A DNA stretch of 64,000 nucleotides. Origin: CAZWRK01 sp964635875 (GTDB lineage Bacteria > Pseudomonadota > Gammaproteobacteria > Burkholderiales > Aquaspirillaceae). Where the stretch lies: contig CAZWRK010000005.1 in NCBI GenBank assembly GCA_964635875.1, positions 13,249-77,248 of the forward strand, written 5' to 3'. This document shows positions 1-8,865 of the stretch, in pieces (positions within the stretch are counted from its first letter, which is position 1; every line of letters starts with the position of its first letter). The notes under the pieces are model-generated. The model had not been told where the DNA came from and made no database searches. It saw nothing but the letters and a program-made list of their open reading frames with translations. A program made the translations under genes and the position numbers.

Positions 1-2125
1 AACAAGGGTTGAGTTTGGCGTAGCGTAAGTCGAGCCATTTCAACCCATGTTCATGAAAATTGATTTGAAGCCGGGCTTCTGATCCCGACTCAGCGTCGAC
101 AATCACGCCGCGCCCAAATCGGGGGTGCTCTACATCTTGACCTAAAAACCAACCATCAAATAAGGCCGTTTTGCGTGGTTGGAACGGATTGATGCTATAG
201 CCTATTTTGTTGCTTTGTGGCGGTGTGCCGATCAGTTTTAACAAGCCGCTCGGCATTTCCTCGATAAAACGCGAGCGCAAGGGGTAGCGAGTTTGGCCGT
301 GTAATAAGCGGCTTTGTGCATGGCTTAAATATAAACGTTGTCGCGCGCGTGTCATGGCGACATACATCAAACGTCGTTCTTCTTCGATGCCATTTTTCTC
401 GTTTAACGCATTTTCGTGTGGACACAGCCCTTCTTCAAGTCCGCCAATAAACACATTGTGAAATTCCAAGCCCTTTGCGGCGTGAATCGTCATCATCTGG
501 AGCGCGTTATCGCCCGCATTGGCCTGATGGTCACCGGCTTCAAGTGCGGCATGGGCCAAGAATGCTTCAAGCGGTTGATCTGGCATTTCAACTTCAAACC
601 CGACCGCTGCATTGATCAGCTCATCCAAGTTTTCGAGCCGCTCTCCGCCTTCTTTTTCTGCTTCGTACATGGCACGCAGGCCTGAGGCATCTAAGACGTG
701 GCTAATGAGTTCGACAAAGGGCAGTTGGTGCGCTTGGGCGCGTAATGCCTCAATCAATAACACAAAACGGCCGACGCTGGCCGCACTTCGACCTGATCCA
801 CCAGCGCAGGCTGCCTGCCAAAGGCTGCAGCCGCTATGGCGCGCTTTTTCGCTGAGGGTGTCGATTGTCCGTGCGCCGATCCCGCGTGCGGGCACATTGA
901 CGACCCGCAAAAACGCATTATCGTCGTCGGGGTTGGCAACTAAGCGCAAATAAGCCAGTGCATGTTTAATTTCTTGACGCTCGAAAAAGCGTAACCCGCC
1001 CCACACGCGATATGGAATCCCGGCCTGAAACAAGGCATGTTCAATCAGCCGTGATTGGGCGTTGGAGCGGTACAAAATCGCGCAATCTGACAGCGACTGG
1101 CCTTCTCGAACCAGCGCGCGGATTTCATCCACCATAAAAGCGGCTTCGGCATGGTCTGTCAGTGCGTTATAAACCTGAATGGGGGCACCTTGGCCGCTAT
1201 CTGTCCATAAATTTTTACCGAGCCGGTCTTGATTGTGTGCAATCAGCGCATTGGCGGCATCCAAAATCGTGCCGCTAGAACGGTAATTGCGCTCCAACCG
1301 AATCGGGGCCTCAACGCCATAATCTTGCAAGAGGCGGCGCATATTACCGACCTCCGCCCCGCGAAATGCATAAATCGATTGATCGTCATCACCGACAGCA
1401 AACAATGCGCTATGTGGGCCACAGAGCAGCGCCAACCATTGATATTGCAGGCGGTTGGTATCTTGGAATTCGTCTACCAAAAGATGCTGAAAACGGTTTT
1501 GATAATGTTCACGCAGTGCGGCATTGGCGCTGAGCAGTTCAACACTGCGCAATAGAAGCTCGGCAAAATCGACCACGCCTTCACGCCGACACTGCGCATC
1601 ATATTCTTGAAAAACGGCGATCATTTGCCGGTCAAAAGGCGTCATGCCCGATAGCTGTTCGGCGCGGGTTCCCGCATCTTTATGGCGATTGATGAACTGT
1701 TGAACTTGGCGCGGCGGGTAGCGATCGTCGGTGAGCTTGAGGGTTTTAAGGAGTCGTTTAATCGCTGCGAGCTGATCTTGCATATCCAAAATTTGGAAGC
1801 TCTCGGGCAGGCCCACATCGCGTGCGTGAATCCGCAAAAAACGGTGGCAAAGACCATGAAATGTGCCCATCCACATTTGTCGGGGCGAGATGGGAACGCT
1901 GGCGCTGAGGCGCGCTTGCATTTCTTTGGCGGCTTTATTGGTAAAGGTCACCGCCAAAATACTGCTTGGGCTGGCGAGGCCATGAGAGAGTAACCACGCA
2001 ATGCGGGTGGTCAGTACCCGTGTTTTACCGCTTCCTGCCCCCGCCAAAATCAGCGCGGAGCCAGAAGGGAGCGTCACCGCACTTCGTTGTTCGGGATTGA
2101 GTCCAGCAAGCAGGTCTGCAGGCAT
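1..2125 (-). CDS. uvrD: DNA helicase II (UvrD), 3' end outside the window
   Basis: SF1A 3'-5' DNA helicase for nucleotide-excision and mismatch repair. Reading down from the ATG at 2125, the protein begins MPADLLAGLNPEQRSAV and has the Walker A motif AGAGSGKT within the first 40 residues, then VTFTNKAAKEM (motif Ia), LLVDEFQDTN (motif II), VGDDDQSIYAFRGA (motif III), LERNYRS (motif IV) and, late in the protein, MTIHAAKGLEF and MYVAMTRARQRL (motifs V and VI). The tail PRFGRGVIVDAESG followed by GLKWLDLRYAKLNP matches the UvrD C-terminal segment, which favours UvrD over Rep or PcrA. 708 codons are visible with no stop. E. coli UvrD has 720, so only a few residues should be missing. The frame is intact throughout. 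The gene is divergent from the crotonase gene at 2383. Confidence 0.95.
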   Translation of the reverse strand, partial: MPADLLAGLNPEQRSAVTLPSGSALILAGAGSGKTRVLTTRIAWLLSHGLASPSSILAVTFTNKAAKEMQARLSASVPISPRQMWMGTFHGLCHRFLRIHARDVGLPESFQILDMQDQLAAIKRLLKTLKLTDDRYPPRQVQQFINRHKDAGTRAEQLSGMTPFDRQMIAVFQEYDAQCRREGVVDFAELLLRSVELLSANAALREHYQNRFQHLLVDEFQDTNRLQYQWLALLCGPHSALFAVGDDDQSIYAFRGAEVGNMRRLLQDYGVEAPIRLERNYRSSGTILDAANALIAHNQDRLGKNLWTDSGQGAPIQVYNALTDHAEAAFMVDEIRALVREGQSLSDCAILYRSNAQSRLIEHALFQAGIPYRVWGGLRFFERQEIKHALAYLRLVANPDDDNAFLRVVNVPARGIGARTIDTLSEKARHSGCSLWQAACAGGSGRSAASVGRFVLLIEALRAQAHQLPFVELISHVLDASGLRAMYEAEKEGGERLENLDELINAAVGFEVEMPDQPLEAFLAHAALEAGDHQANAGDNALQMMTIHAAKGLEFHNVFIGGLEEGLCPHENALNEKNGIEEERRLMYVAMTRARQRLYLSHAQSRLLHGQTRYPLRSRFIEEMPSGLLKLIGTPPQSNKIGYSINPFQPRKTALFDGWFLGQDVEHPRFGRGVIVDAESGSEARLQINFHEHGLKWLDLRYAKLNPC

Positions 2126-2332
2126 AAAAATAGGGTCTTAGAATAGAGAAACGTTTGATTTTACGAATAAATTGCAACAAATAGCAAAACAGAGCCGCTC
2201 TTGAGGATCTTTGTATGACTATCGGTTTTGTTCGATGTTAGGCATATTAAATTGGGTAATTTTTTGTGCGGTATTTTCGGAATGGGCTTGAATTCAAACA
2301 GTCGTTTGAGGCATGATCTGAACCCATAAATC

Positions 2333-2359
2333 AAAAGCAGGCACGCCTTCTGCTTTTTT
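2333..2359. promoter_or_regulatory. Terminator-like hairpin in the leader of the crotonase gene
   Basis: The arms AAAAGCAG (2333-2340) and CTGCTTTT (2350-2357) pair perfectly and end in a T run, as in an intrinsic terminator. The hairpin lies about 24 nt before the ATG at 2383 and just ahead of the ribosome-binding site AAGAGGAG. No gene ends upstream on this strand, so it could attenuate the downstream gene or stop a short transcript. The sequence is seen; the function is inferred. Confidence 0.45.
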
Positions 2360-2382
2360 AAAAACACCAAGAGGAGAGCACG

Positions 2383-3069
2383 ATGAGTTACTTCACACTC
2401 GAAAAACGCGAATCGGTTTATTTGTTAACCATGATCAATGGCGGTGTGGGCAATGCGCTCGACGACGAGATGCTGGACGAAATGAATGCGCATCTTGACA
2501 CGATTGAATCCGATCACGCTCCGCATTTGGCCTTAGTCATTGCCAGCGATGATCCTAAGTTTTTCTCAAACGGGATTAATCTCGACTTTATTCGTAGCAA
2601 AGGGATGGATTATCTGTTTGCGAGTTTTGTGCCGCGTTTGGATGCTTTGCTAGCACGCTTGGCGTGGCTGAATGTGCCGACCGTCGCAGCGGTTAATGGC
2701 CATGCTTACGGGGGTGGGGCGCTGATGGCGGCGGCCTGTGATTTTCGGGTGATGCGCGCTGACCGCGGCCGTTTGTGCTTCCCCGAGATCGACCTCAAAC
2801 TGAGCCTGTCGCCGGTGATGGTCGAGTGTCTGAATAATCTGCCGAACGAAAAAGTGCGCTGGGAAATGGCGATGACCGGTCGGGCGCTCGGCGGCGACGA
2901 AGCTTTTGCAGCGGGGATTGTCGATCGAGCCGTGACCGAGGACGAGCTTTTGCCTTGTGCGCTGGAAATGGCCAGTGGGCTGGCGGCGAAAGATCGCCGC
3001 GCGTATACCCGAATCAAGCGCGCCATGCGTCAAACCCGTTGGCTGCCGCTGGTGAAAAAGTCGGCATAA
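2383..3069 (+). CDS. Enoyl-CoA hydratase/isomerase (crotonase) family protein
   Basis: A 228-residue crotonase-fold protein acting on acyl-CoA thioesters. The first oxyanion-hole segment reads FFSNGINLDF (about residues 64-73) and the second NGHAYGGGALMAAACDFR (about 106-123). FPEIDLKLSL carries an acidic residue at a catalytic position. The SNGINLD wording resembles delta3,delta2-enoyl-CoA isomerases more than standard hydratases, and the protein is shorter than the usual 255-260 residues. An isomerase role in unsaturated fatty acid oxidation is therefore plausible and would fit with fadH at 44.7 kb, but this is inference. The ATG follows AAGAGGAG at good spacing. The gene is monocistronic: hairpins lie on both sides and its neighbours are on the other strand. 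Confidence 0.85.
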   Translation: MSYFTLEKRESVYLLTMINGGVGNALDDEMLDEMNAHLDTIESDHAPHLALVIASDDPKFFSNGINLDFIRSKGMDYLFASFVPRLDALLARLAWLNVPTVAAVNGHAYGGGALMAAACDFRVMRADRGRLCFPEIDLKLSLSPVMVECLNNLPNEKVRWEMAMTGRALGGDEAFAAGIVDRAVTEDELLPCALEMASGLAAKDRRAYTRIKRAMRQTRWLPLVKKSA

Positions 3070-3084
3070 GACACGTTTGTTCAC

Positions 3085-3120
3085 AAAAAACCGCCCCCGT
3101 TGTCGAGGGCGGTTTTTTTT
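3085..3120. terminator. Bidirectional intrinsic terminator
   Basis: CCGCCC (3091-3096) pairs with GGGCGG (3107-3112). The stem has an A run before it and eight T after it, so it can act in both directions. It separates the converging crotonase gene (ends 3069) and RND permease gene (ends 3119). Confidence 0.9.
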
Positions 3121-5815
3121 ATGCTGCCGTGCGCTTCCGCCGGTTTTCCAGCACTGAATACGCCGCCGGAATCACCAGCAAGGTTAAGGCGGTTGAACTG
3201 AGCATGCCGCCAATTACCGCCACTGCAAGCGGCGCATTGGTTTCTGCACCCGCGCCAAAGCCCAAGGCCGCGGGGAGCATCGCCAAAATCACCGTCAGCG
3301 AAGTCATCAACACTGGCCGCAACCGCTGTGGACAACTCTCTGTCAACGCCGCATCGACCGCCAAACCGCGCTGCCGGAATTGATTGGTGACATCGACCAG
3401 CAGAATCGAGTTTTTGGCGACCAAGCCAATCAGCAAAATCAGGCCGATCACCGAATACACATTCAAACTGTGGCCCATCCCCCAGAGCGCAAACACGCCA
3501 CCGACCACGGCCAGCGGCTCGGCCAGCATGATGATCGCCGGTTGCATAAACGAGTTAAATTGACTCGCCAGCACCATGTATAACAACAACGACGCCAGCC
3601 CAAACACAAACACCAACTGGCCATTGCCGCGTTCCAGCTCACGCGCTTCGCCGAGCATTTCGATGCGATAACCGGGCGGCAAGCGTTGTTCTGCGGCTTT
3701 AATCAGCTTCACTGCTTGCGCGAGCGGGATGGTTGGCGAGCCTTTGAGCGTCGCGGAATATTGCAAGTTTTGGCGTTCGATTTGAGTCGGGCCGAGACTG
3801 CGTTTTACGTTGACCACGGTATCCAAGCGCACCATCTGCCCGCTGCTGTTGCGTAGATAAAACGATTGCAAATCTTCGGCGCGTTGCAAGCTTTGATCGC
3901 GTCCTTTCAGCCGAATGTCGTAGCGGGTGCCGCTGGTTTGATCGTTATAGCGCGCAATATTGCTACCGGCTGCCATCAGATTCAGTGCATCCGCGACATC
4001 GCGGGTCGAAAGGCCGTTGCGTGCCAGCGCTGCGCGGTCAATATCAAAGCTCATCTGCGGCAAGGCCAAATCGACATCGACATCCAAGCGCCCAATCCCT
4101 GCTTGGCTACCCAGTTCGCTTTGCAGTTGCCCAACCAGTTGCCCAATTTGCGGCAGGCTCGGGCCGGTGATGGCAAATTGCAATTTGCCGCCGCGACTTT
4201 CGCCCAGTCGTGGATACGGGAACGCGCTGGCGCGCAGCCCCGCAATCCCGCCGAGTTCTTTACGCAACGCCGCTAAAACCGCTTGTTGGCTGCGTTGGCG
4301 TTCGGCGCGGGGTTTGAGGCGCACAATCATCAATGTCGAGTTGGCGCTACCCGCGTTGGAGCTGCCAATAATCGCCAGCACATTGGCGATTTCGGGATGT
4401 TTGAGCACCTTGGCTTCGACAAGGCGGGTTTGGCTGTCGGTGTAATAGACGCTGGAACCCACGGGGGTTTTGAGGTTGATCATAAAGCGCCCCTCGTCTT
4501 CATCAGGGAAGAATTCGCTTTTGAGCTGAGTCAGCGGCAGCGCGCTGCTCAACACAATCAACAGCGCGCCGCCCAGCACCCAACCACGCCGTTGCAAGGT
4601 CCAAGACAATAGGCGCGAATAGCCGTGCTCCAAGGCCAGAAAACGCGCTTCTAGCCAGCGGTACAGTCGCCCGTGTTGATGCTCGACCCGCAAAAAGCGA
4701 CTGCACAGCATCGGCGTCAGCGTGACCGACACAAACAGCGACACCAGCACCCCGACCGACACCACAATCGCAAACGAATTAAACAGCCGCCCAATCAGCC
4801 CCGACAAAAACACCACCGGCAAGAAAATCGCGACCAGCGACAAGGTCGCGGCAATAATCGCAAACACCACTTCTTGCGTGCCTTCGCTGGCGGCTTTCAT
4901 CGGGTCTTGTTCGCCTGCTTCTTGTTTGCGGTAGATGTTTTCGAGCACCACAATCGCATCATCGACCACCACCCCAATCAACAGCAGCAAGGCCAGTAAG
5001 GTAATGGTGTTGAAGGTGTAGCCAAGGAAATACATCAGCGCAATCGCGCCCAATAACGACACCGGAATCGCCAAGCTGACAATGATCGTCGAGCGTCCGT
5101 GCCGCAAAAACAGCCACACCACTAAGGCTGCAAGCAAAGTGCCTTCGAGCAGATGGTCTTTCAGCGCCGACACCATATCCAGCACAAATACCGAATCATT
5201 CGAGACCACGGTGAGTTCAATCCCTGGCGGCAAGCTCGGGCGCACTTGTTGTTCGACCCGTTTGAGCACTTGATCGGCAATGGCGACGGTATTGGTATTG
5301 GCAATCCGCACGATNNNNNNNNNNNNNNNNNNNNNNNNNNNNNNNNNNNNNNNNNNNNNNNNNNNNNNNNNNNNNNNNNNNNNNNNNNNNNNNNNNNNNN
5401 NNNNNNNNNNNNNNTTGGCATCGGTTTTGGCGACAATCGGCGCATCGGCTTGATCCGGCAGGCGGCGTTGCGCTTGGCTGACTTTCGATTGAATTTCGTT
5501 AAACGCGACGTCGACGTTTTTATCGAGATTGAAGGTGATTTTGACGTTCGAGCGCCCCGGCGAGGAGCTGGATTCAATCCGATCAATCCCCGGTACGCTG
5601 TTCACCGCCGCCTCAATCACTTGGGTGACGCTGGCGTCCATGACCTCCGGTGTCGCCCCCGTCAGCGTGGTCGAGACCGACAAAATCGGCTGTTCAATAT
5701 TCGGATAGCGATCAACCCCAATCCGTTGATACGCAATGATGCCGAGCAAAATCAGCAGCGCCGACAACATCACCGCGAGGACGTGCCGCCGAATCGAAAG
5801 ATCTGCGAGTTTCAT
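3119..5815 (-). CDS. RND efflux transporter permease (HAE1-like), interrupted by an assembly gap
   Basis: Inner-membrane proton/drug antiporter subunit of a tripartite pump. The N-terminus MKLADLSIRRHVLAVML is the usual first helix. IGVVVDDAIVVLENIYR holds the paired aspartates of transmembrane helix 4, and GLVAKNSILLVDVTNQ holds the helix-10 lysine, which are the proton-relay residues of the drug-exporting class. About 865 residues are readable. The 100-N run at 5315-5414 falls between ...IVAKTDA and IVRIANTNTV. By alignment from memory with AcrB these lie near residues 130 and 292, so roughly 160 residues of porter domain are missing. The frame happens to stay open across the N run. The start overlaps the stop of the adaptor gene (ATGA, 5812-5815). 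No outer-membrane channel gene is adjacent. Confidence 0.9.
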   Translation of the reverse strand: MKLADLSIRRHVLAVMLSALLILLGIIAYQRIGVDRYPNIEQPILSVSTTLTGATPEVMDASVTQVIEAAVNSVPGIDRIESSSSPGRSNVKITFNLDKNVDVAFNEIQSKVSQAQRRLPDQADAPIVAKTDAXXXXXXXXXXXXXXXXXXXXXXXXXXXXXXXXXXIVRIANTNTVAIADQVLKRVEQQVRPSLPPGIELTVVSNDSVFVLDMVSALKDHLLEGTLLAALVVWLFLRHGRSTIIVSLAIPVSLLGAIALMYFLGYTFNTITLLALLLLIGVVVDDAIVVLENIYRKQEAGEQDPMKAASEGTQEVVFAIIAATLSLVAIFLPVVFLSGLIGRLFNSFAIVVSVGVLVSLFVSVTLTPMLCSRFLRVEHQHGRLYRWLEARFLALEHGYSRLLSWTLQRRGWVLGGALLIVLSSALPLTQLKSEFFPDEDEGRFMINLKTPVGSSVYYTDSQTRLVEAKVLKHPEIANVLAIIGSSNAGSANSTLMIVRLKPRAERQRSQQAVLAALRKELGGIAGLRASAFPYPRLGESRGGKLQFAITGPSLPQIGQLVGQLQSELGSQAGIGRLDVDVDLALPQMSFDIDRAALARNGLSTRDVADALNLMAAGSNIARYNDQTSGTRYDIRLKGRDQSLQRAEDLQSFYLRNSSGQMVRLDTVVNVKRSLGPTQIERQNLQYSATLKGSPTIPLAQAVKLIKAAEQRLPPGYRIEMLGEARELERGNGQLVFVFGLASLLLYMVLASQFNSFMQPAIIMLAEPLAVVGGVFALWGMGHSLNVYSVIGLILLIGLVAKNSILLVDVTNQFRQRGLAVDAALTESCPQRLRPVLMTSLTVILAMLPAALGFGAGAETNAPLAVAVIGGMLSSTALTLLVIPAAYSVLENRRKRTAA
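5315..5414. other. Assembly gap, 100 N
   Basis: A run of exactly 100 N, the conventional size for a gap of unknown length. It sits inside the RND permease gene. The protein length suggests that about 0.5 kb is really absent. Confidence 0.97.
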
Positions 5816-6921
5816 GAGGCGGCTCCGCTCGCTTTGCCATCAGGCTGTGCAGATTTGGTCGGTTTCGGCAGACGTAATTTTGCGCCATCGGTGAGAAAAC
5901 CTGCGCCATCCACGGCAATGGCGGTGCCGACGGCAGGGCCGTCGAGTAGCTCGACCCAGCCATCGCTTTCAATGCCGGTTTTGACGGTTTCGGCATGGGC
6001 GATATTTTTTTCGGTGCGATAAATCACCATGCCGCTCGCGCGGGGAATGACCGCCAGTTGCGGCACGGCGCGGGTGGTTTTGCGTTCGAGCACGACTTCG
6101 GCTTGGATGGCTTGGCCGCTTTTCCACGGGTGATTGCTGGGCAGATTGGCAAACATTTCGAGCATGCGGTTTTGGCTATCGACGGCGGGGCGCACTTCGC
6201 TCAGGGTGGTTTCGAGCTGGTGGCCGCTGTCGTCATGGAGTCGGACCGTGAGTCCGGCACGCAAGCGCGCGCTTTCGCGGTCGGAGAGCGCCATTTTGAC
6301 CCGCTGCTGGCCGCTGCTGCTCAGGCGGAACAGGGCTTTGCCAACGCTGACGTATTCACCAACGTTGACCAAGCGGGCGTCAATCGTACCGGCTTGCGGG
6401 GCGCGGACTTGGCTGCGGGCGAGGTCGTGTGCGGCGGTAGCGGCTTGGGCTTGGGCGGATTGATATTGTTGTTGTAGGGCGTGGGCTTGGGCGCGTTGGT
6501 CGGCGATGTAGCTTTCTGAGACAAAGCCATCGCTTTTAAGTTGTTCGTAGCGTTTGAGCACTTGCCCTTGGTTATTGGCGAGTGCGGCGAGGCGGCTTGC
6601 TTCGCTGGCTTTGGCGCGGTGGCTGTTGTCGAGGTCTTGGGGGTCGAGCTGGAGCAAGACTTGGCCTGCTTTGACCTTTTGACCGACATCGACGGCAATC
6701 GCGCGGACTTTGCCTGCCACTTCGGCGCTCACGGTCGGGCTGTTGATGGCTTCGACTTCGGCGAGGGCGGACAGTCGATATTCCATTTCACGCTCGGCAA
6801 TCTGGCCGAGTGTCACCGCGACCGCGGGCGGGCCTTTGGGCGGCGCTGTGGCGGTGGCAGGTGGTTCGGAGCAGGCGCATAGCAGCGCGAGAAGTCCGAG
6901 TGAAAGAGATCGAATGTGCAT
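5812..6921 (-). CDS. RND efflux periplasmic adaptor, lipoprotein (HlyD/MFP family)
   Basis: A 369-residue membrane-fusion protein linking the RND permease to an outer-membrane channel. The ATG at 6921 gives MHIRSLSLGLLALLCACSEP, a lipoprotein signal with lipobox LCAC, and is preceded by GGAG. An upstream in-frame TTG at 6957 would spoil the signal peptide and was not used. VSAEVAGKVRAIAVDVGQKV and RAPQAGTIDARLVNVGEYV form the two lipoyl-like halves. The coiled-coil hairpin between them is rich in Ala and Gln. A beta-barrel and membrane-proximal domain follow. The gene overlaps the permease gene by 4 nt and so is translationally coupled to it. The pump's substrate cannot be read from the sequence. 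Confidence 0.92.
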   Translation of the reverse strand: MHIRSLSLGLLALLCACSEPPATATAPPKGPPAVAVTLGQIAEREMEYRLSALAEVEAINSPTVSAEVAGKVRAIAVDVGQKVKAGQVLLQLDPQDLDNSHRAKASEASRLAALANNQGQVLKRYEQLKSDGFVSESYIADQRAQAHALQQQYQSAQAQAATAAHDLARSQVRAPQAGTIDARLVNVGEYVSVGKALFRLSSSGQQRVKMALSDRESARLRAGLTVRLHDDSGHQLETTLSEVRPAVDSQNRMLEMFANLPSNHPWKSGQAIQAEVVLERKTTRAVPQLAVIPRASGMVIYRTEKNIAHAETVKTGIESDGWVELLDGPAVGTAIAVDGAGFLTDGAKLRLPKPTKSAQPDGKASGAAS

Positions 6922-7028
6922 GACAACTCCAGTCAAAAACCAATTGTGCGTTGGCAAGAAAACGCAGCGCGCCTGCTTGATACCATGCGTGATCTTGCGG
7001 GGGCAAATGTCTGAGGTGTCGCAATGTG

Positions 7029-7050
7029 AAAAACCCCAGCAGGGCTGGGG
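7029..7050 (-). terminator. Intrinsic terminator after pyrC
   Basis: CCCCAGC (7034-7040) pairs with GCTGGGG (7044-7050) around a 3-nt loop. Reading on the minus strand it is followed by TTTT. It lies just past the pyrC stop at 7063. Confidence 0.8.
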
Positions 7051-7062
7051 TCGTCAAAGCGA

Positions 7063-8103
7063 CTAGGCGCGAAGGGTCCAGCTGACCGTTTCGCCTGCGC
7101 GGAGCGGGATCAAGGGATCGTTGTCCAGATACGGCAAGGCGGTTGGTAGCGTTTGCGTTTCGCGCACCAAGGTCAGGGTGTCGGTGTTGACCGGCAAACC
7201 ATAGAACGCGGGGCCATTGCGGCTGGCGAACGCTTCGAGTTGGTCGAGGGCGTTGGCTTGGTCGAAAGCTTCGGCATACAGCTCAATCGCAGCGTTGGCG
7301 GTGTACATGCCTGCACAGGCGCACGCGGCTTCTTTGGCGTGTTGACTATGTGGGGCGCTGTCGGTGCCGAGGAAGAATTTCCACGAACCGCTGGTGACGG
7401 CTTTGACCAAGGCTTGGCGATGTTCTTCGCGCTTGAGCACAGGCAGGCAGTAATGATGCGGGCGCAAGCCGCCGGTAAACAGGGCATTGCGGTTCATCAG
7501 CAGATGATGGGCGGTGACGGTGGCGGCAATGTTGTCGGGTGCTTGGCTGACAAACTCGGCGGCTTGACGGGTGGTGATGTGCTCGAACACAACACGCAAA
7601 GACGGCAAGCGGGCGGTCAGGGGCAAAAAGACGTTTTCAATAAAAACGGCTTCGCGATCAAACACATCAATGTTCGGGTCGGTGACTTCGCCGTGAACCA
7701 GCAGCGGCATGCCGCATTCGGCCATTGCTTCAAGGGCCGGCATCGCGTGATCAAGGGCGGTGACACCGGCGTCAGAATTGGTGGTCGCACCGGCCGGATA
7801 GAGCTTAAAACCTTGTACAAAGCCGCTGGCTTTGGCTTGGCGGACGGTCTCGGCGGAGGTTTGGTCGGTGAGATACAGCGTCATCAGCGGTTCAAACTGT
7901 GAACCCTCTGGGCGCGCGGCCAAAATGCGTTCGCGGTAAGCGGCCGCCAGCTCGACGGTGGTCACGGGCGGTTTGAGGTTGGGCATAATCATCGCCCGCC
8001 CCATTTGGCGGCAGGTGTCGGGTAAGACCGCGCGTAGCGCATCGCCATCGCGTAGATGGAGATGCCAATCATCGGGGCGGAGAATCGTGAGAGTCGAGGG
8101 CAT
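7063..8103 (-). CDS. pyrC: Dihydroorotase (class II)
   Basis: Zinc amidohydrolase that cyclises carbamoyl aspartate to dihydroorotate in pyrimidine synthesis. The 346-residue length fits the E. coli-type enzyme. Metal ligands are visible as DDWHLHLRDG near the N-terminus, the carbamylated lysine in GFKLYPAGATTNSDAG, VHGEV, FEHITTR and the catalytic aspartate in LGTDSAPH. The gene lies 95 nt downstream of def on the same strand, but a terminator at 8137-8165 separates them, so pyrC probably has its own promoter. A second pyrimidine gene, pyrE, is at 43954, not linked. Confidence 0.96.
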   Translation of the reverse strand: MPSTLTILRPDDWHLHLRDGDALRAVLPDTCRQMGRAMIMPNLKPPVTTVELAAAYRERILAARPEGSQFEPLMTLYLTDQTSAETVRQAKASGFVQGFKLYPAGATTNSDAGVTALDHAMPALEAMAECGMPLLVHGEVTDPNIDVFDREAVFIENVFLPLTARLPSLRVVFEHITTRQAAEFVSQAPDNIAATVTAHHLLMNRNALFTGGLRPHHYCLPVLKREEHRQALVKAVTSGSWKFFLGTDSAPHSQHAKEAACACAGMYTANAAIELYAEAFDQANALDQLEAFASRNGPAFYGLPVNTDTLTLVRETQTLPTALPYLDNDPLIPLRAGETVSWTLRA

Positions 8104-8136
8104 GGAGCATCCTTTGTGAGCGGATAGGTCGGCAGA

Positions 8137-8165
8137 AAAGCGCCTGCCACAAGGGGCAGGCGTTT
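8137..8165 (-). terminator. Intrinsic terminator between def and pyrC
   Basis: The perfect 8-bp stem CGCCTGCC (8141-8148)/GGCAGGCG (8155-8162) is followed on the minus strand by CTTTTC. It lies downstream of the def stop at 8199 and just before the pyrC start. Confidence 0.8.
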
Positions 8166-8198
8166 GAGCGAGAGATGTTACTGTATAACGTTTTGGCG

Positions 8199-8702
8199 TT
8201 ACATCGTATTGCGTTCGCGTTTTTTCAGCTTGGTTTTGATGCGGTTCTGTTTGAGCGCAGAAAGTCGCTCGACAAACACTTTGCCTGCGAGGTGGTCAAG
8301 CTCGTGTTGCAGGCATACGGCAAGTAGGCCATCCGCTTCAACGGTAAAAGGTTTGCCGTGGGCATCAAGCGCTTCGACGGTGACGAATTCGGCGCGCTCG
8401 ACTTTTTCATAGATGTGCGGCACCGAGAGGCAGCCTTCTTCTCCCAGTGCGCTGCCGCTTTTGGCGGTGATTTTGGGGTTGATAAAGACTTGCGGGCTGT
8501 CGTGGGTTTCTGAGGTGTCAATCACCACCACTTGCAGATGCACGTCGACTTGGGTCGCGGCAAGTCCAACACCGTGTTCTTGATACATGGTGTCGGTCAT
8601 GTCTTGGATCAGAGTGGCTAAGGCGTCGTCAAATTGAGTGACGGGCTTGGCCACGGTGTGGAGTCGGGGGTCGGGGTAGCGAAGAATCGAGAGCAGGGCC
8701 AT
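8199..8702 (-). CDS. def: Peptide deformylase
   Basis: Metalloenzyme that removes the N-formyl group from nascent proteins. The 167-residue protein has all three family motifs: HGVGLAATQVD (motif 1), EEGCLSVP (motif 2, with the Cys metal ligand) and QHELDHLAG (motif 3, with two His ligands and the catalytic Glu). The basic tail KTKLKKRERNTM is ordinary. In many proteobacteria def is followed by fmt; here it is followed by a terminator and pyrC. It is divergent from dprA, with a structured intergenic region at 8741-8792. Confidence 0.97.
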   Translation of the reverse strand: MALLSILRYPDPRLHTVAKPVTQFDDALATLIQDMTDTMYQEHGVGLAATQVDVHLQVVVIDTSETHDSPQVFINPKITAKSGSALGEEGCLSVPHIYEKVERAEFVTVEALDAHGKPFTVEADGLLAVCLQHELDHLAGKVFVERLSALKQNRIKTKLKKRERNTM

Positions 8703-8740
8703 GTTTTAAATCTTGAAAATGATATAGTCATTGCTGTGTT

Positions 8741-8792
8741 GTCGTTTTCTACGGTTTGTCCTGATGGGCAGCGCCTAGGCAAAGAAAACGAC
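8741..8792. repeat. Perfect 10-bp inverted repeat between def and dprA
   Basis: GTCGTTTTCT (8741-8750) is the exact reverse complement of AGAAAACGAC (8783-8792). The 32-nt interior can form a smaller hairpin (TGTCC/GGGCA) and contains CCTAGG. The repeat lies 38 nt upstream of the def start and 73 nt before dprA. It could be an operator or a structured leader. No known family is recognised. Confidence 0.5.
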
Positions 8793-8865
8793 GCGTCTAA
8801 CTGAATCTTACCGGATTTGTGCGAAAAGCTCCCTGCATGAATCGTGGCAAGTAAGGGAGATCATC

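Noticed and set aside
2161..2370. Minus-strand open frame of 69 codons between uvrD and the crotonase gene
   Set aside because: No ribosome-binding site, odd composition, and it spans the leader hairpin of the opposite gene.
7153..7902. Long plus-strand open frame antisense to pyrC
   Set aside because: pyrC is certain on the other strand; the shadow frame is Gly/Gln-rich with no family character.
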